From Flavobacteriaceae bacterium (lineage in GTDB: Bacteria > Bacteroidota > Bacteroidia > Flavobacteriales > Flavobacteriaceae): 47,557 bases of DNA. The notes beneath the pieces are model-generated. The model had not been told where the DNA came from. It made no database searches and worked only from the letters and a program-made list of their open reading frames with translations. The stretch spans positions 2,279 through 49,835 of the forward strand of contig PAJL01000062.1 of NCBI GenBank assembly GCA_002706045.1. The letters are read 5' to 3'. This document shows, piece by piece, positions 16,479-25,737 of this stretch (the first letter of the stretch is position 1; every line of letters begins with the position of its first letter). Both the position numbers and the translations under genes were made by a program.

Positions 16479-17444
16479 ATGAGTAAATACATAGTTATAA
16501 TGAATCAAAATAAATCACAAGCAATTAATAGATATAACTGTAAGTTCTTAGGCATAGGACTATTATTTATTATTTGGGCTTTGTCATGCAAAGCCCAAAA
16601 CAATAATGCACAATTGGTGCCTTTCAAATATGAAAAAAATCAAATAATTGTTGAAACTAAGTTAAATGGTAAAGATCAAACACTATACATGCTATTAGAT
16701 ACTGGTGTTGACCCTTCCGTGATTGATTTAAAAACAGCAGAGGACATTGGCTTAAATATCCAAAAGGACGATGAAGGTAGTGCAAGCGGTAGAGGAAACT
16801 CAAACGCAAAGGTTTACCCTGTATCTATAAATCAACTTATGATACAAGACCAAAATTATGGAGATATAGAAGGTTTAACATTTGACATGAGTAGAATTGA
16901 AAAAAAACTGGGTAGAAAAATTCATGGAATATTAGGATACTGTTTTCTGAAAAACAAAATATTCAGAATAGATTATGCTAAAAAGACAATTGAATTTTTT
17001 AATACAATTGACAATTTAGAAAATTCCCTCTCAGACAAAGCCAAAAAGCTCAAATTTATTACCGATGGTGAAGATATGATTCCTCTTATCGAAGATTTGA
17101 GTATTAATGGTCATCAATTCATAGCGTCTTTTGATACAGGTTCAAGTCTTGGTGTTCAAATTTATGAACATAGATTAGCTGATGTAAAGCTAGATACAAT
17201 TAATCTGGATAAATTGAAAAAATCGCAACTCTATGGTGCTCAGGGCAAGAAAAAAACGGTAATAACAAGTCTAAATAAATTGACACTTGATTCAAATATT
17301 GTTTTCAAGAATTTAACCTTAACCATATCATCTATAAAAAACAAAGAGCAGCTTAGGATGGGTAATATAGGAAATAAGTTTCTTGAGAATTTTAGAGTGA
17401 CATTTGATTTTGTTGATAGAGCAATAATTTTAGAAAACAACTAA
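16479..17444 (+). CDS. Retropepsin-like aspartyl protease, exported
   Basis: A 321-residue protein with two aspartic protease half-motifs: D74-Thr-Gly in Leu-Leu-Asp-Thr-Gly and D219-Thr-Gly in Ser-Phe-Asp-Thr-Gly-Ser-Ser. Having both on one chain makes it a two-lobe, single-chain aspartyl protease of the type common in Bacteroidota. An N-terminal hydrophobic segment (about 22-37) ends Leu-Ser-Cys-Lys, suggesting export and perhaps lipidation, although the lipobox is weak. An in-frame ATG at 16500 is also possible. The beta-lactamase/S41 fusion gene follows after seven bases, so the two are likely one operon of extracytoplasmic proteases. Confidence 0.8.
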   Translation: MSKYIVIMNQNKSQAINRYNCKFLGIGLLFIIWALSCKAQNNNAQLVPFKYEKNQIIVETKLNGKDQTLYMLLDTGVDPSVIDLKTAEDIGLNIQKDDEGSASGRGNSNAKVYPVSINQLMIQDQNYGDIEGLTFDMSRIEKKLGRKIHGILGYCFLKNKIFRIDYAKKTIEFFNTIDNLENSLSDKAKKLKFITDGEDMIPLIEDLSINGHQFIASFDTGSSLGVQIYEHRLADVKLDTINLDKLKKSQLYGAQGKKKTVITSLNKLTLDSNIVFKNLTLTISSIKNKEQLRMGNIGNKFLENFRVTFDFVDRAIILENN

Positions 17445-17451
17445 CATTTAT

Positions 17452-19203
17452 ATGAAAATAACTAATCTATATCTATTGTCTTTTCTATGTCTATTGTCGT
17501 GTGGCAATGACAAAAAAAGTAGTGATATTGATAAGTTAAATGAAAATTCCTCAAAAGAAATTCACTCTGATACATTTCAGAAAATCATTGATTCCGCTCA
17601 AGTTGAAGGCTCTATTCTAATCTATAATCCTCAAGATAATACGTATTATTCCAACGACTTTGATTGGGCAAAAACAGGAAGGTTACCTGCTTCAACGTTT
17701 AAAGTGCCAAATTCTATAATTGCACTAGAAACTGGTGTTGTACAAAGTGATACAACACTCTTAAAATGGGATGGCAAGCCTAGGGCAATGAAGATATGGG
17801 AAAAAGACCTGACCTTAAAACAGGCTTTCCAACGCTCGTGTGTGCCTTGCTATCAAGACATTGCCCGTAAAATTGGTTCAGACCGAATGAAAGACAACTT
17901 GAATAAGTTGGATTACGGAAATATGGATGTCAACACTTCAAACCTCGATGAATTCTGGCTAGAAGGCGAATCCAAAATCAATCAATTCCAACAAATAGAT
18001 TTTCTTTCAAGATTTTATAAATCAGAACTGCCTATTTCCGAGGAAACGCATAAAATAATGAAGCGGATGATGCACATTGAAAACACAGAGCCTTTTCGTA
18101 TTAGTGGAAAAACAGGTTTGTCTATTAGAGAAGGAAATAAGAACGGTTGGTTTGTTGGTTACATAGAATATGGAACCAAGCAATTTTTCTTTGCCACCAA
18201 TCTAGAACCTAAAGAGAACTTAGACTCAAACGATTTTAATAAAAGCCGTATGGCAGTAACAATCGAGGCCTTTAAATCATTGGAACTCATCCCAGAGAAA
18301 AACCTTTACTATGATGAGGATTACGTCGAAAAAATAGTTACAACGATTGCCAACACCTATAACGATAATTATGTGTTTCCTGAAAAAGGACAGGCTATCA
18401 AAACTGAGCTTCTAAAAAGTTTAAAGCAAGGTAAATACAATAATGCTAAAAGTTATGATTCCCTATCAGCAATTCTTAAGCGTGAAATGATTGCCATTAC
18501 AAATGATAAACATATAAATGTATCGTACAATGGTAATAAAGTAGAAGAAGATGCTGGTGGCGTTGGTGGAAACTTTTTTGACCAGTTCAAGAATTATGGT
18601 TTTGAAAAAGTTGAAATGTTGGATGGTGATATTGGCTACTTAGATTTAACCATCTTCCATCCTATTCAAATGAAACCAGAAGCAGCAACTGTTGCACAAG
18701 AATCAATGCAATCGCTAAAAGATAGCAAAGCCCTTATTTTCGATTTAAGAGAATGTAGAGGTGGCGTCCCAGCAATGCTTAACTTATTGATAACCTATCT
18801 CTATCCGGAAGGCGAAAGAAAACATCTTAACGATTTCTTTTATAGGCCTTCTAACGATACAACCAGCACCTATACAGTTGATAAAGTTAAAGGACGAAGA
18901 TTTGTTACAGAACCAGTAGTTGTCTTAACGAGTGGCAGAACATTTTCGGCTGCTGAGGAGTTTGCCTACGACCTAAAACATATGGGACGCGCTACAATTA
19001 TTGGAGAAACTACTGGAGGCGGTGCACATCCAGTTCGTGGTATGAACATAGAAAATGACTTTGAAGTAAGCGTTCCTGTTGGCAGAGCCATCAATCCAAT
19101 AACAAAAACAAATTGGGAAGGTGTTGGTGTTATACCTGATGTAAAAACTAAAAAAGAAGACGCTTTAAAGAAGGCTTTGGAGTGGATAAACAAATACAAA
19201 TAA
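17452..19203 (+). CDS. Class D beta-lactamase domain fused to an S41 protease
   Basis: A 583-residue lipoprotein: lipobox Leu-Leu-Ser-Cys with C17. Residues about 40-280 form a class D (OXA-like) penicillin-recognising domain with every motif: S81-Thr-Phe-K84, S129-Cys-V131, Y155-Gly-N157, Phe-Trp-Leu near 168-170, and K220-Thr-Gly. Residues about 285-583 form an S41 (tail-specific/IRBP-like) peptidase: the Asn-Tyr-Val-Phe-Pro N-cap near 306, a Phe-Asp-Leu-Arg-Glu-Cys-Arg-Gly-Gly strand near 430, and the nucleophile S499 in Thr-Phe-Ser-Ala-Ala. Both halves look catalytically complete. Class D enzymes are normally about 250 residues and free-standing, so the fusion is unusual. Expected site is the outer envelope. 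It could hydrolyse beta-lactams or act as a sensor; I cannot tell which. Confidence 0.88.
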   Translation: MKITNLYLLSFLCLLSCGNDKKSSDIDKLNENSSKEIHSDTFQKIIDSAQVEGSILIYNPQDNTYYSNDFDWAKTGRLPASTFKVPNSIIALETGVVQSDTTLLKWDGKPRAMKIWEKDLTLKQAFQRSCVPCYQDIARKIGSDRMKDNLNKLDYGNMDVNTSNLDEFWLEGESKINQFQQIDFLSRFYKSELPISEETHKIMKRMMHIENTEPFRISGKTGLSIREGNKNGWFVGYIEYGTKQFFFATNLEPKENLDSNDFNKSRMAVTIEAFKSLELIPEKNLYYDEDYVEKIVTTIANTYNDNYVFPEKGQAIKTELLKSLKQGKYNNAKSYDSLSAILKREMIAITNDKHINVSYNGNKVEEDAGGVGGNFFDQFKNYGFEKVEMLDGDIGYLDLTIFHPIQMKPEAATVAQESMQSLKDSKALIFDLRECRGGVPAMLNLLITYLYPEGERKHLNDFFYRPSNDTTSTYTVDKVKGRRFVTEPVVVLTSGRTFSAAEEFAYDLKHMGRATIIGETTGGGAHPVRGMNIENDFEVSVPVGRAINPITKTNWEGVGVIPDVKTKKEDALKKALEWINKYK

Positions 19204-19212
19204 TACAGAACT

Positions 19213-20106
19213 ATGTTAAACCTAAAAACCACAATAGCAATCTTATTCTTCTCAATCAGTATCACAAATGTAAATGCTCAAGAAGAAGGCTTTAAGATAG
19301 ACGCAGTAACCAAAACAGGCGATACCTATCCTTGTGTTTCAAAGGATGGTAAATTCGTTTTTTACGCTTCTAATAGAGATGGTGATAACGACTTGTACGT
19401 CTATAATACCGAAGATAAAATCACAAAAAAAATTATCGACTTGGCTGGAGATGAAAGTCAGCCAGACATTTCACCAGATGGTACCAAGCTTACCTTTTAT
19501 GCAACAGTTGGCGATGTCGAAAAAGGACTTCGAGAAATATATATGTCGGATATTGATGGTACAAATATAAAAAGACTAACTGACCACGGATTAACTACGT
19601 TTCATCCAAAATTTACACCAGATGGTACTAAAGTACTCTACAATAAACAAGTGTCAGCTGAAGAGGATAGGTTTGAATTTTACACAGTAGATATTGCCAC
19701 AGGTGAGAAAGAGCTAATACTCACGGATTCTAAAAGCATCACGTTTGGTTCATTCTCGCCAGATGGTACGAAACTCGTGTTTGTAAAATGGATGGAAGGT
19801 ATGGATACCGAAGTTTTCTTGTCGGATGCTGATGGTTCCAATCAAATAAACGTTTCCAAAAACTCACTTTTTAATGGTTGGCCAACGTGGACACCAGACA
19901 GCAAAAACATAATTTTTGCGTCAGACAAGGAAAAGAAATTCCATTTCCATCTGTATAAATACAATCTTGCTTCTAAAACAACTGTAAAAATTACTGAAGG
20001 CGACAGACAATTTATTCAAGCCACAGCTTCGGTAGATAAGGTTTTCGCAAATAGTAATTATACAAGGGATTCTTCAAGTCAAATCGTTTCTTTTCCTCTT
20101 AAATAA
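19213..20106 (+). CDS. TolB-like PD40 beta-propeller protein, exported
   Basis: A 297-residue protein with a signal peptide (1-22, ending Asn-Ala-Gln). It has at least five repeats of the PD40/TolB type, each with Ser-Pro-Asp-Gly-Thr-Lys-Leu or Asp-Gly-Lys-Phe-Val and a following Phe-Tyr-Ala-Ser-Asn-Arg-Asp-Gly, giving a beta-propeller. Such domains bind proteins or peptides in the periplasm and often accompany TonB receptors or peptidases. It lies ten bases after the protease fusion and eleven bases before the TonB-dependent receptor. A second PD40 protein is encoded at 25738. Confidence 0.83.
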   Translation: MLNLKTTIAILFFSISITNVNAQEEGFKIDAVTKTGDTYPCVSKDGKFVFYASNRDGDNDLYVYNTEDKITKKIIDLAGDESQPDISPDGTKLTFYATVGDVEKGLREIYMSDIDGTNIKRLTDHGLTTFHPKFTPDGTKVLYNKQVSAEEDRFEFYTVDIATGEKELILTDSKSITFGSFSPDGTKLVFVKWMEGMDTEVFLSDADGSNQINVSKNSLFNGWPTWTPDSKNIIFASDKEKKFHFHLYKYNLASKTTVKITEGDRQFIQATASVDKVFANSNYTRDSSSQIVSFPLK

Positions 20107-20117
20107 CTTTAAACCTA

Positions 20118-22517
20118 ATGATAAATAAACTAAGCGTAAAGCTAATTTTAATACTATTAATTCCTTTTATAGGTGTTTCTCAGGAAGTAGATATCATTGG
20201 AAAAATCATAGATTCCAATAACAGACCATTGGAATTTGTTAATGCAATTGTCTTTACTCAAGACAGTACTTTTGTAAAAGGAACAGTTACGGATGGATTA
20301 GGTGAGTTTAAAATTAGTAGTGCCATAAGTTTTGGTAGTTATATAAAGCTTCAATCATTGGGCTTTAAAGAAGTTTATAGAAATTTAGATTCAGGTTCTT
20401 CAATAATTGATTTAGGTAACATAACAATGGAAGACGACAACCAAATGCTAGACGAAGTTGTCGTTACTGCTGAGAAGCCATTGATAGAAAGACGTTCAGA
20501 CAGATTAATTGTTAATGTAAGTAACAGTATATTGGCAACTGGTAGTAACGGACTAGAAATCTTAGAGCGCTCACCAGGTCTTTTTATTGAGGACAATGGA
20601 ATTTCACTACGAGGTAGAACAGGTGTTAATGTACAGATAAATGGAAGACAACAAAGGTTATCTGCATCAGAATTGAACAACTATTTACAATCCATTCCCT
20701 CATCGCAAATAGAAAAAATTGAAATCATCAATAATCCCTCGGCTGCTTTTGATGCTGAAGGTTCTGCCGGTGTAGTTAACATTGTTTTAAAACGAGATGG
20801 TAATTTAGGAACCAATGGAAGTGTAAATGCTTCTTACGGTCAAGGAGTTTATCACAGAACATCTGAAGGCTTATCATTAAATCATAGAAACTCAAAAACA
20901 TCACTCTATCTTGGCCTCAATCATAATTTTGACCAAAGATTTAACAACCTATTTACTACCCGAAGGTTTTCTGAAAATGGTGAGGTCGTGAATACTTTCG
21001 ACCAAGATTCAAGGTCAATAACACCAACACATTCTTATTTGGCAAATATTGGTATGGACTACAGTATAGGCGAAAGGTCTAATATCGGAGCAGATATTAC
21101 GACCAATTGGTCAAATGCAGACCAAGATGCCAATGGAAGTTCTCTAATTCTTGATGACGATAACAATCCATCTGGCTCATTTACTACCGACACAGATTCA
21201 AAGAATGACCGTTTTAATTTTGCAGCGAATGCAAACTTCAGAACTAATTTTAGGGAAGACAAAGGCAACTTTATTTTCAATGCAGACTATGCTACTTATA
21301 ACACAGACGGAAATCAACAATTTATAACAAACATTACTGATAACGGGAATCAATCTACTGAAATTTTAACTGGTGATATAGATGGTACTTTAGACTTGTT
21401 TGTATTAAAAGCAGATTTAAACCTAAATAATAGTAAAATTGGTAACCTTTCATTCGGAGCAAAATCTAGTTTTGTTACCAACGATAGTGATTTGGATTAC
21501 TTTGATGTCGTAAACGGTAGTACTACACCCAATGATGTATTTAGTGCTCAGTTTGAATATAAGGAAAACATAAATGCAGCATATGTAAACTGGAAGCTTT
21601 CAAAAGAAAAATGGACTTATCAGTTTGGTCTAAGAACTGAGCATACCAATATTGAAGGAAATCAAATTGATGGGGATATTAGTTTTGATAGAGATTATGT
21701 ACAACTGTTTCCAAGCTTGTTTTTAGAACATAAACCAACCGAGAAGCATACGTTTGGCCTTAATGCAAGTAGAAGAATAAATAGACCTGATTACAATCAG
21801 TTAAATCCGATTAGAAATTTTGTGGACATCACGACTTCAAGAGTTGGTAATCCAGAATTAGTACCTGAAATCGCCAACAATCTGGAACTCATTTACAATT
21901 ACGATAATTGGTTGGACTTTAGTCTAAGTTATAGCAATACTTCAGACAGAATTTTGCCAGTACTCATTCAAGACGATGAAAATCGGTCGACCTCAGTTCA
22001 ATTGGTAAATATCGATGATTATAACTATCTAGGTTTAAATACAAGTATTACACTAAATCCCATAAAGTCTATGACAAGTCGGTGGGATTTAGAATTCTTC
22101 TATAACGAATTTTTGGGTGTCGTCAATGGTTTTGATTTAAGTGAAAAAGGCTCTGCATTCAGAATAAGGTCTTATAACACGTATAAATTTGGCAAAGGCT
22201 GGTCAACAGAACTAAACGGATTCTACCAACCACTTTACAATTTTGGAATTACCAGTTTTGACCCACGTTGGAAAATTGACATTGGCATACAAAAATCAGT
22301 ATTAAATGATAAAGGCAAGATAAAATTCGTAGTAACAGATATTTTCTGGAGATACTACCCAAGAGGGTTTACGGACTTTGGTAATATCAATGAAGATTTT
22401 AGAAGCGTGCGCGATACAAGAGTGGCTACATTATCATTTTCATACAATTTTGGAAACAACAAAGTAAAAGTCAATAAAAATGAAGGTGGAGCTAAAGAAG
22501 AAAAAAGTAGAACATAA
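20118..22517 (+). CDS. TonB-dependent receptor-like outer membrane barrel protein
   Basis: A 799-residue outer membrane protein with a signal peptide (1-21). Then comes a carboxypeptidase-regulatory-like domain (about 24-100, with Gly-Lys-Ile-Ile-Asp-Ser-Asn-Asn-Arg-Pro-Leu-Glu-Phe-Val), a plug domain (about 108-240, Leu-Asp-Glu-Val-Val-Val-Thr-Ala at its start) and a C-terminal barrel of the Bacteroidota 'outer membrane beta-barrel family' type ending in aromatic strands. There is no SusD partner, so this is not a polysaccharide utilisation pair. A role in importing or sensing a peptide or metal ligand is possible. The C-terminus runs on past the last barrel strand with a Lys/Glu-rich tail. 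Confidence 0.88.
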   Translation: MINKLSVKLILILLIPFIGVSQEVDIIGKIIDSNNRPLEFVNAIVFTQDSTFVKGTVTDGLGEFKISSAISFGSYIKLQSLGFKEVYRNLDSGSSIIDLGNITMEDDNQMLDEVVVTAEKPLIERRSDRLIVNVSNSILATGSNGLEILERSPGLFIEDNGISLRGRTGVNVQINGRQQRLSASELNNYLQSIPSSQIEKIEIINNPSAAFDAEGSAGVVNIVLKRDGNLGTNGSVNASYGQGVYHRTSEGLSLNHRNSKTSLYLGLNHNFDQRFNNLFTTRRFSENGEVVNTFDQDSRSITPTHSYLANIGMDYSIGERSNIGADITTNWSNADQDANGSSLILDDDNNPSGSFTTDTDSKNDRFNFAANANFRTNFREDKGNFIFNADYATYNTDGNQQFITNITDNGNQSTEILTGDIDGTLDLFVLKADLNLNNSKIGNLSFGAKSSFVTNDSDLDYFDVVNGSTTPNDVFSAQFEYKENINAAYVNWKLSKEKWTYQFGLRTEHTNIEGNQIDGDISFDRDYVQLFPSLFLEHKPTEKHTFGLNASRRINRPDYNQLNPIRNFVDITTSRVGNPELVPEIANNLELIYNYDNWLDFSLSYSNTSDRILPVLIQDDENRSTSVQLVNIDDYNYLGLNTSITLNPIKSMTSRWDLEFFYNEFLGVVNGFDLSEKGSAFRIRSYNTYKFGKGWSTELNGFYQPLYNFGITSFDPRWKIDIGIQKSVLNDKGKIKFVVTDIFWRYYPRGFTDFGNINEDFRSVRDTRVATLSFSYNFGNNKVKVNKNEGGAKEEKSRT

Positions 22518-22527
22518 AATCAATTCT

Positions 22528-22941
22528 ATGCCAGCAGGATATTCAGGAACACCATTAGCAAAAAAATTAGGGCTTAAAAAAGACTTTAAGGTCTTGATGT
22601 ACAATATGCCAGACAACTATTTTAATCTGTTTAAAGATTTACCATCGTCTTTTGAGGTGTTGGGAGAGTTGAATCCGCAATCGGCAGATTTTATACACCT
22701 GTTTTGTATTTGGTCTAATGAATTGAAAGATATTATACTAGACTATAAAAGAGCTTTAAAAAAAGATGGACTGTTGTGGGTAAGTTGGCCTAAAGGAAGT
22801 TCTAAAATACAGACCGATTTAAATAGGGATTTAATCAGGGAGTTTGTTTTATCTATTGGCTTGGTAGATGTAAAAGTTGCAGCAATTGACGAAGACTGGA
22901 GCGGACTGAAGTTTGTTTATCGTCTCAAAGATAGAAGTTAA
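22528..22941 (+). CDS. DUF3052 family protein
   Basis: A 137-residue cytoplasmic protein with the family start Gly-Tyr-Ser-Gly-Thr-Pro-Leu-Ala-Lys-Lys-Leu-Gly and the conserved Gly-Leu-Leu-Trp-Val-Ser-Trp-Pro-Lys-Gly-Ser-Ser-Lys near the middle. The family has no settled function; its Rossmann-like core is reminiscent of methyltransferases without obvious cofactor residues. I prefer the ATG at 22528, ten bases after the receptor stop and matching the family's usual start. An upstream in-frame ATG at 22480 would overlap the receptor gene by 38 bases. It is one of the few cytoplasmic proteins in the cargo. Confidence 0.8.
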   Translation: MPAGYSGTPLAKKLGLKKDFKVLMYNMPDNYFNLFKDLPSSFEVLGELNPQSADFIHLFCIWSNELKDIILDYKRALKKDGLLWVSWPKGSSKIQTDLNRDLIREFVLSIGLVDVKVAAIDEDWSGLKFVYRLKDRS

Positions 22942-22979
22942 AAAAGTTTATAATAATGAATCAATTAAAATAAGAAATT

Positions 22980-24104
22980 ATGAAAACAAAATCAATAACG
23001 ATTTTGGTCATTTGCCTTACGGTAATAAGCCTTATGAGTTTTAAAAATGAATCAAAAAATTCAGAAAGTACGAAACCTAATCCAAAAGACATTATTGAAA
23101 AAATTAATGTGCTAATTGAAGATTACGAAAGTAAAGGCTACGAAGGTGGTATTTATGTTAGCTCTTACGGAAAAGGAAGAACGCTATTCTCTGAAGATTA
23201 CTTTTCAGCTAATAATGCGATTGATAAAAAAACAATATTTGGTATCGCATCAGTAAATAAAACCCTTACTTCTGCGGCAATCTTTACACTTATAGAAAAG
23301 GGCAAGATAGAACTAAATACGACTTTAGGGATTGTTTTTGAAAATGTTCCTAACGATAAAAAAAATATAACAATAGAACAGCTATTGACCCACACTTCTG
23401 GAATTGCTGATGACTTTATCATGGAAGGCGAAGTCGATGCTGAAAAAGCCCGTAAACTGTTGTTTAAAGAAAAACTATTGTTTAAACCATCCGAAGGGTT
23501 TCAATATTCAAGTGATACATTCAATTTATTGGCGATGGTAATAGAAAATGTAAGTGGCATGCCTTATGAAATGTTTGTTAGAAAAAATGTTTTGTTGCCT
23601 TTAGAGATGAAAAACACCTTCTTTTGGGAAGAAGTGGCAAATAAGAAAATAAAAGACTTTAAAATTGCTTCTTTTGAAAATCCCATACCTGATTCATGGA
23701 AAAAGAGAAATTGGGGCTTTATCGGCTCAGGAGGAATCTTTTTAACGCTAGAAGACTTATCAAAAGTTGCCGATATATTCAATACAGATTCAAAGGTATT
23801 AACTAAGGAAAGTATAGATGAAATGGTGTCCCCAATAATGGACTTTAATAGCAGGTCAATGGGTAAAATTGGAATTGCAAAAGGATGTTTTAAAGGATAT
23901 AATAATGAAAGCTTGTTAGAATATATATCGTCAGGTACAGAAGACAATGGTCACAATGCAATTGTAATCTATTTTCCAGAAAAGAATTTGAAGATAGCTG
24001 TCTTATCGAACAAACTTAAAACGAAAGAAGGTGGTACTGTTTCAAAAGAAATTGCAAAAGACATTTATGAATTATTCAAACAAGAACAATGGTTAAAAAA
24101 ATGA
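22980..24104 (+). CDS. Exported serine hydrolase (beta-lactamase family)
   Basis: A 374-residue exported protein, with a signal peptide at residues 1-20. It has the nucleophile motif S91-Val-Asn-K94 and a Thr-His-Thr-Ser-Gly loop near 137-141. The second motif is Y176-Ser-Ser rather than Tyr-x-Asn, and a Gly-His-Asn near 330 stands where His-x-Gly is expected. These departures suggest an esterase or peptidase rather than a true beta-lactamase. It shares layout with the hydrolases at 10494 and 14772 but lacks their C-terminal extensions. Its stop overlaps the next start (ATGA at 24101). Confidence 0.82.
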   Translation: MKTKSITILVICLTVISLMSFKNESKNSESTKPNPKDIIEKINVLIEDYESKGYEGGIYVSSYGKGRTLFSEDYFSANNAIDKKTIFGIASVNKTLTSAAIFTLIEKGKIELNTTLGIVFENVPNDKKNITIEQLLTHTSGIADDFIMEGEVDAEKARKLLFKEKLLFKPSEGFQYSSDTFNLLAMVIENVSGMPYEMFVRKNVLLPLEMKNTFFWEEVANKKIKDFKIASFENPIPDSWKKRNWGFIGSGGIFLTLEDLSKVADIFNTDSKVLTKESIDEMVSPIMDFNSRSMGKIGIAKGCFKGYNNESLLEYISSGTEDNGHNAIVIYFPEKNLKIAVLSNKLKTKEGGTVSKEIAKDIYELFKQEQWLKK

Positions 24105-24586
24105 AATTAATACTAATTCTATTGGTTAGTATCCAATGTATAGGGGCTCAAGAGTCGACTGAAAACGACAAACAAATACACCAATTCGATTTCTGGATTG
24201 GCGAATGGAATGTTTACAAATTTGGTACAGATACTATCATTGGCATAAGTTCAATTAAATCTAAATTAAACAATAAAGTCATTGAAGAGAATTTTCAATC
24301 TCTAAAGTACAAGTACCAAGGGATGAGTTTAAACACTTTTGATAGTAAATTAAACCGCTGGGAACAATTTTATGTGGATAATAGTGGATTAAAACTACAT
24401 CTTTTTGGAAACTTTGAAAAGAATAAAATGATATTATCAGATTGTGGGGAATTCAACCAAAATTGCAACAGAATCACTTGGACAGATTTACCAGACATAA
24501 CTGTCAGACAAGAATGGGAGCAATCCAAGGATAAAGGAAAAACTTGGGTTAAAGTTTTTGATGGGCATTATAAAAAAAGACAATGA
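24101..24586 (+). CDS. DUF1579-like exported protein
   Basis: A 161-residue exported protein. The signal peptide (1-16) ends Cys-Ile-Gly-Ala-Gln. The mature N-terminus carries Phe-Asp-Phe-Trp-Ile-Gly-Glu-Trp-Asn-Val, the hallmark of DUF1579-type lipocalin-like barrels, and the C-terminus has Lys-Gly-Lys-Thr-Trp-Val. I chose the ATG at 24101 because it forms an ATGA overlap with the upstream stop and begins directly with the signal peptide; an ATG at 24089 is in frame. Such proteins probably bind small hydrophobic ligands. Similar proteins are at 28623 and 29551. Confidence 0.72.
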   Translation: MKLILILLVSIQCIGAQESTENDKQIHQFDFWIGEWNVYKFGTDTIIGISSIKSKLNNKVIEENFQSLKYKYQGMSLNTFDSKLNRWEQFYVDNSGLKLHLFGNFEKNKMILSDCGEFNQNCNRITWTDLPDITVRQEWEQSKDKGKTWVKVFDGHYKKRQ

Positions 24587-25527
24587 GTTTTATTAGATTA
24601 GTAATAGTTTCAGTATGTATTTTATTCCTCGGATGTAATTCAAATAAGAAGGTAAAAGAAGAATCAACCCGAGAAAGTCCTAAAATTGCTTTCACTTTCG
24701 ATGATGGTTCAACCAAAGACCTTCCAAATCATAAACTAGAGGAATGGAATCAACTAATTTTGAACCATCTAAAAAAGAATGATTTAAAGGCAGTACTATT
24801 TGCCACAGGATTATTTTTAGAAGGGAAAAAAGGCAGATACATCCTAAACTCTTGGAATGATGCTGGACATAAAATTGCCAACCATACCTACTCTCATCCC
24901 TATTATCACAGTTCGAAAATTACTATAAAAGATTTTGAGAATGAACTCTTAAAAAATGATTCAGTAATTAAAAACTATTCAAATTATTATAGGTATTTCA
25001 GGTATCCTTACTTAAAAGAAGGCAATACCATAGCCAAAAGGGATAGCTTTAGAGATTTTCTAAAGAATCAAAACTATAAAGTTGGTCATGTAACTATTGA
25101 TGCTTCGGACTGGTATGTAAGTTCAAGATTAACGAAAAGATTAAAAGAAAATCCCGAAGTTAATGTATCTGGATATAGTGACTATTACATAGACCACATT
25201 TACGATCGTGCCTTATTTTATGACAGTTTAGCAACCCAACTTACAAACAGAAAAATACCACATACACTTTTACTACACCATAACTTAACATCTGCTCTAT
25301 TTTTAGATGATTTGATAACTCATTTTAAAAATAAGGGATGGGAAGTCATAAATGCTGACGAAGCATTTAAAGATTCTATTTTTAATAATGAACCCAATAC
25401 TATTCCAGCAGGAGAAAGTCTTGTTTGGGCTTTGGCAAAACAGTCCGGAAAGTATGAAAATGTTTTGCGTTATCCTGCTGAAGATTCTCAATATGAAAAA
25501 GAAGCAATGGATGGTTTAGGACTTTAA
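24583..25527 (+). CDS. NodB-type polysaccharide deacetylase lipoprotein
   Basis: A 314-residue lipoprotein (Leu-Phe-Leu-Gly-Cys, C18). The NodB domain is complete: motif 1 Thr-Phe-Asp-Asp-Gly, motif 2 Asn-His-Thr-Tyr-Ser-His for the metal, motif 3 Arg-Tyr-Pro-Tyr, motif 4 with Asp-Ala-Ser-Asp-Trp, and motif 5 Leu-Leu-Leu-His-His. Enzymes of this type remove acetyl groups from peptidoglycan or other N-acetylglucosamine polymers, which can protect against lysozyme-like hydrolases. It overlaps the DUF1579-like gene by four bases. A second, shorter paralogue is at 33560. A strong terminator follows at 25602. Confidence 0.88.
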   Translation: MSFIRLVIVSVCILFLGCNSNKKVKEESTRESPKIAFTFDDGSTKDLPNHKLEEWNQLILNHLKKNDLKAVLFATGLFLEGKKGRYILNSWNDAGHKIANHTYSHPYYHSSKITIKDFENELLKNDSVIKNYSNYYRYFRYPYLKEGNTIAKRDSFRDFLKNQNYKVGHVTIDASDWYVSSRLTKRLKENPEVNVSGYSDYYIDHIYDRALFYDSLATQLTNRKIPHTLLLHHNLTSALFLDDLITHFKNKGWEVINADEAFKDSIFNNEPNTIPAGESLVWALAKQSGKYENVLRYPAEDSQYEKEAMDGLGL

Positions 25528-25601
25528 TAAAAGTAAGCACCTAAGTTTATATAATTGATGGAGATTTGTATAACTGCTTAAAGTGTTTAGTTTTAGTGTT
25601 G

Positions 25602-25633
25602 GAGCACAGTCATTTGATTGTGCTCTTTTTTTT
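25602..25633 (+). terminator. Rho-independent terminator
   Basis: GAGCACAGTCA (25602-25612) pairs with TGATTGTGCTC (25615-25625), 11 bp with one G-U pair and a TT loop, followed by eight Ts. It closes the transcript ending with the first deacetylase. The following 100 bases lead into the PD40 gene at 25738 and hold no other feature I can name. Confidence 0.9.
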
Positions 25634-25737
25634 AAATAACATTTTTCCAAGATGAAATTTCAAAAACAGGCAGTTTATAACAGATTCTTTATTACACAAG
25701 ATTAGCAAACTATTTTTAGGGTTAAACTAATTGATAA

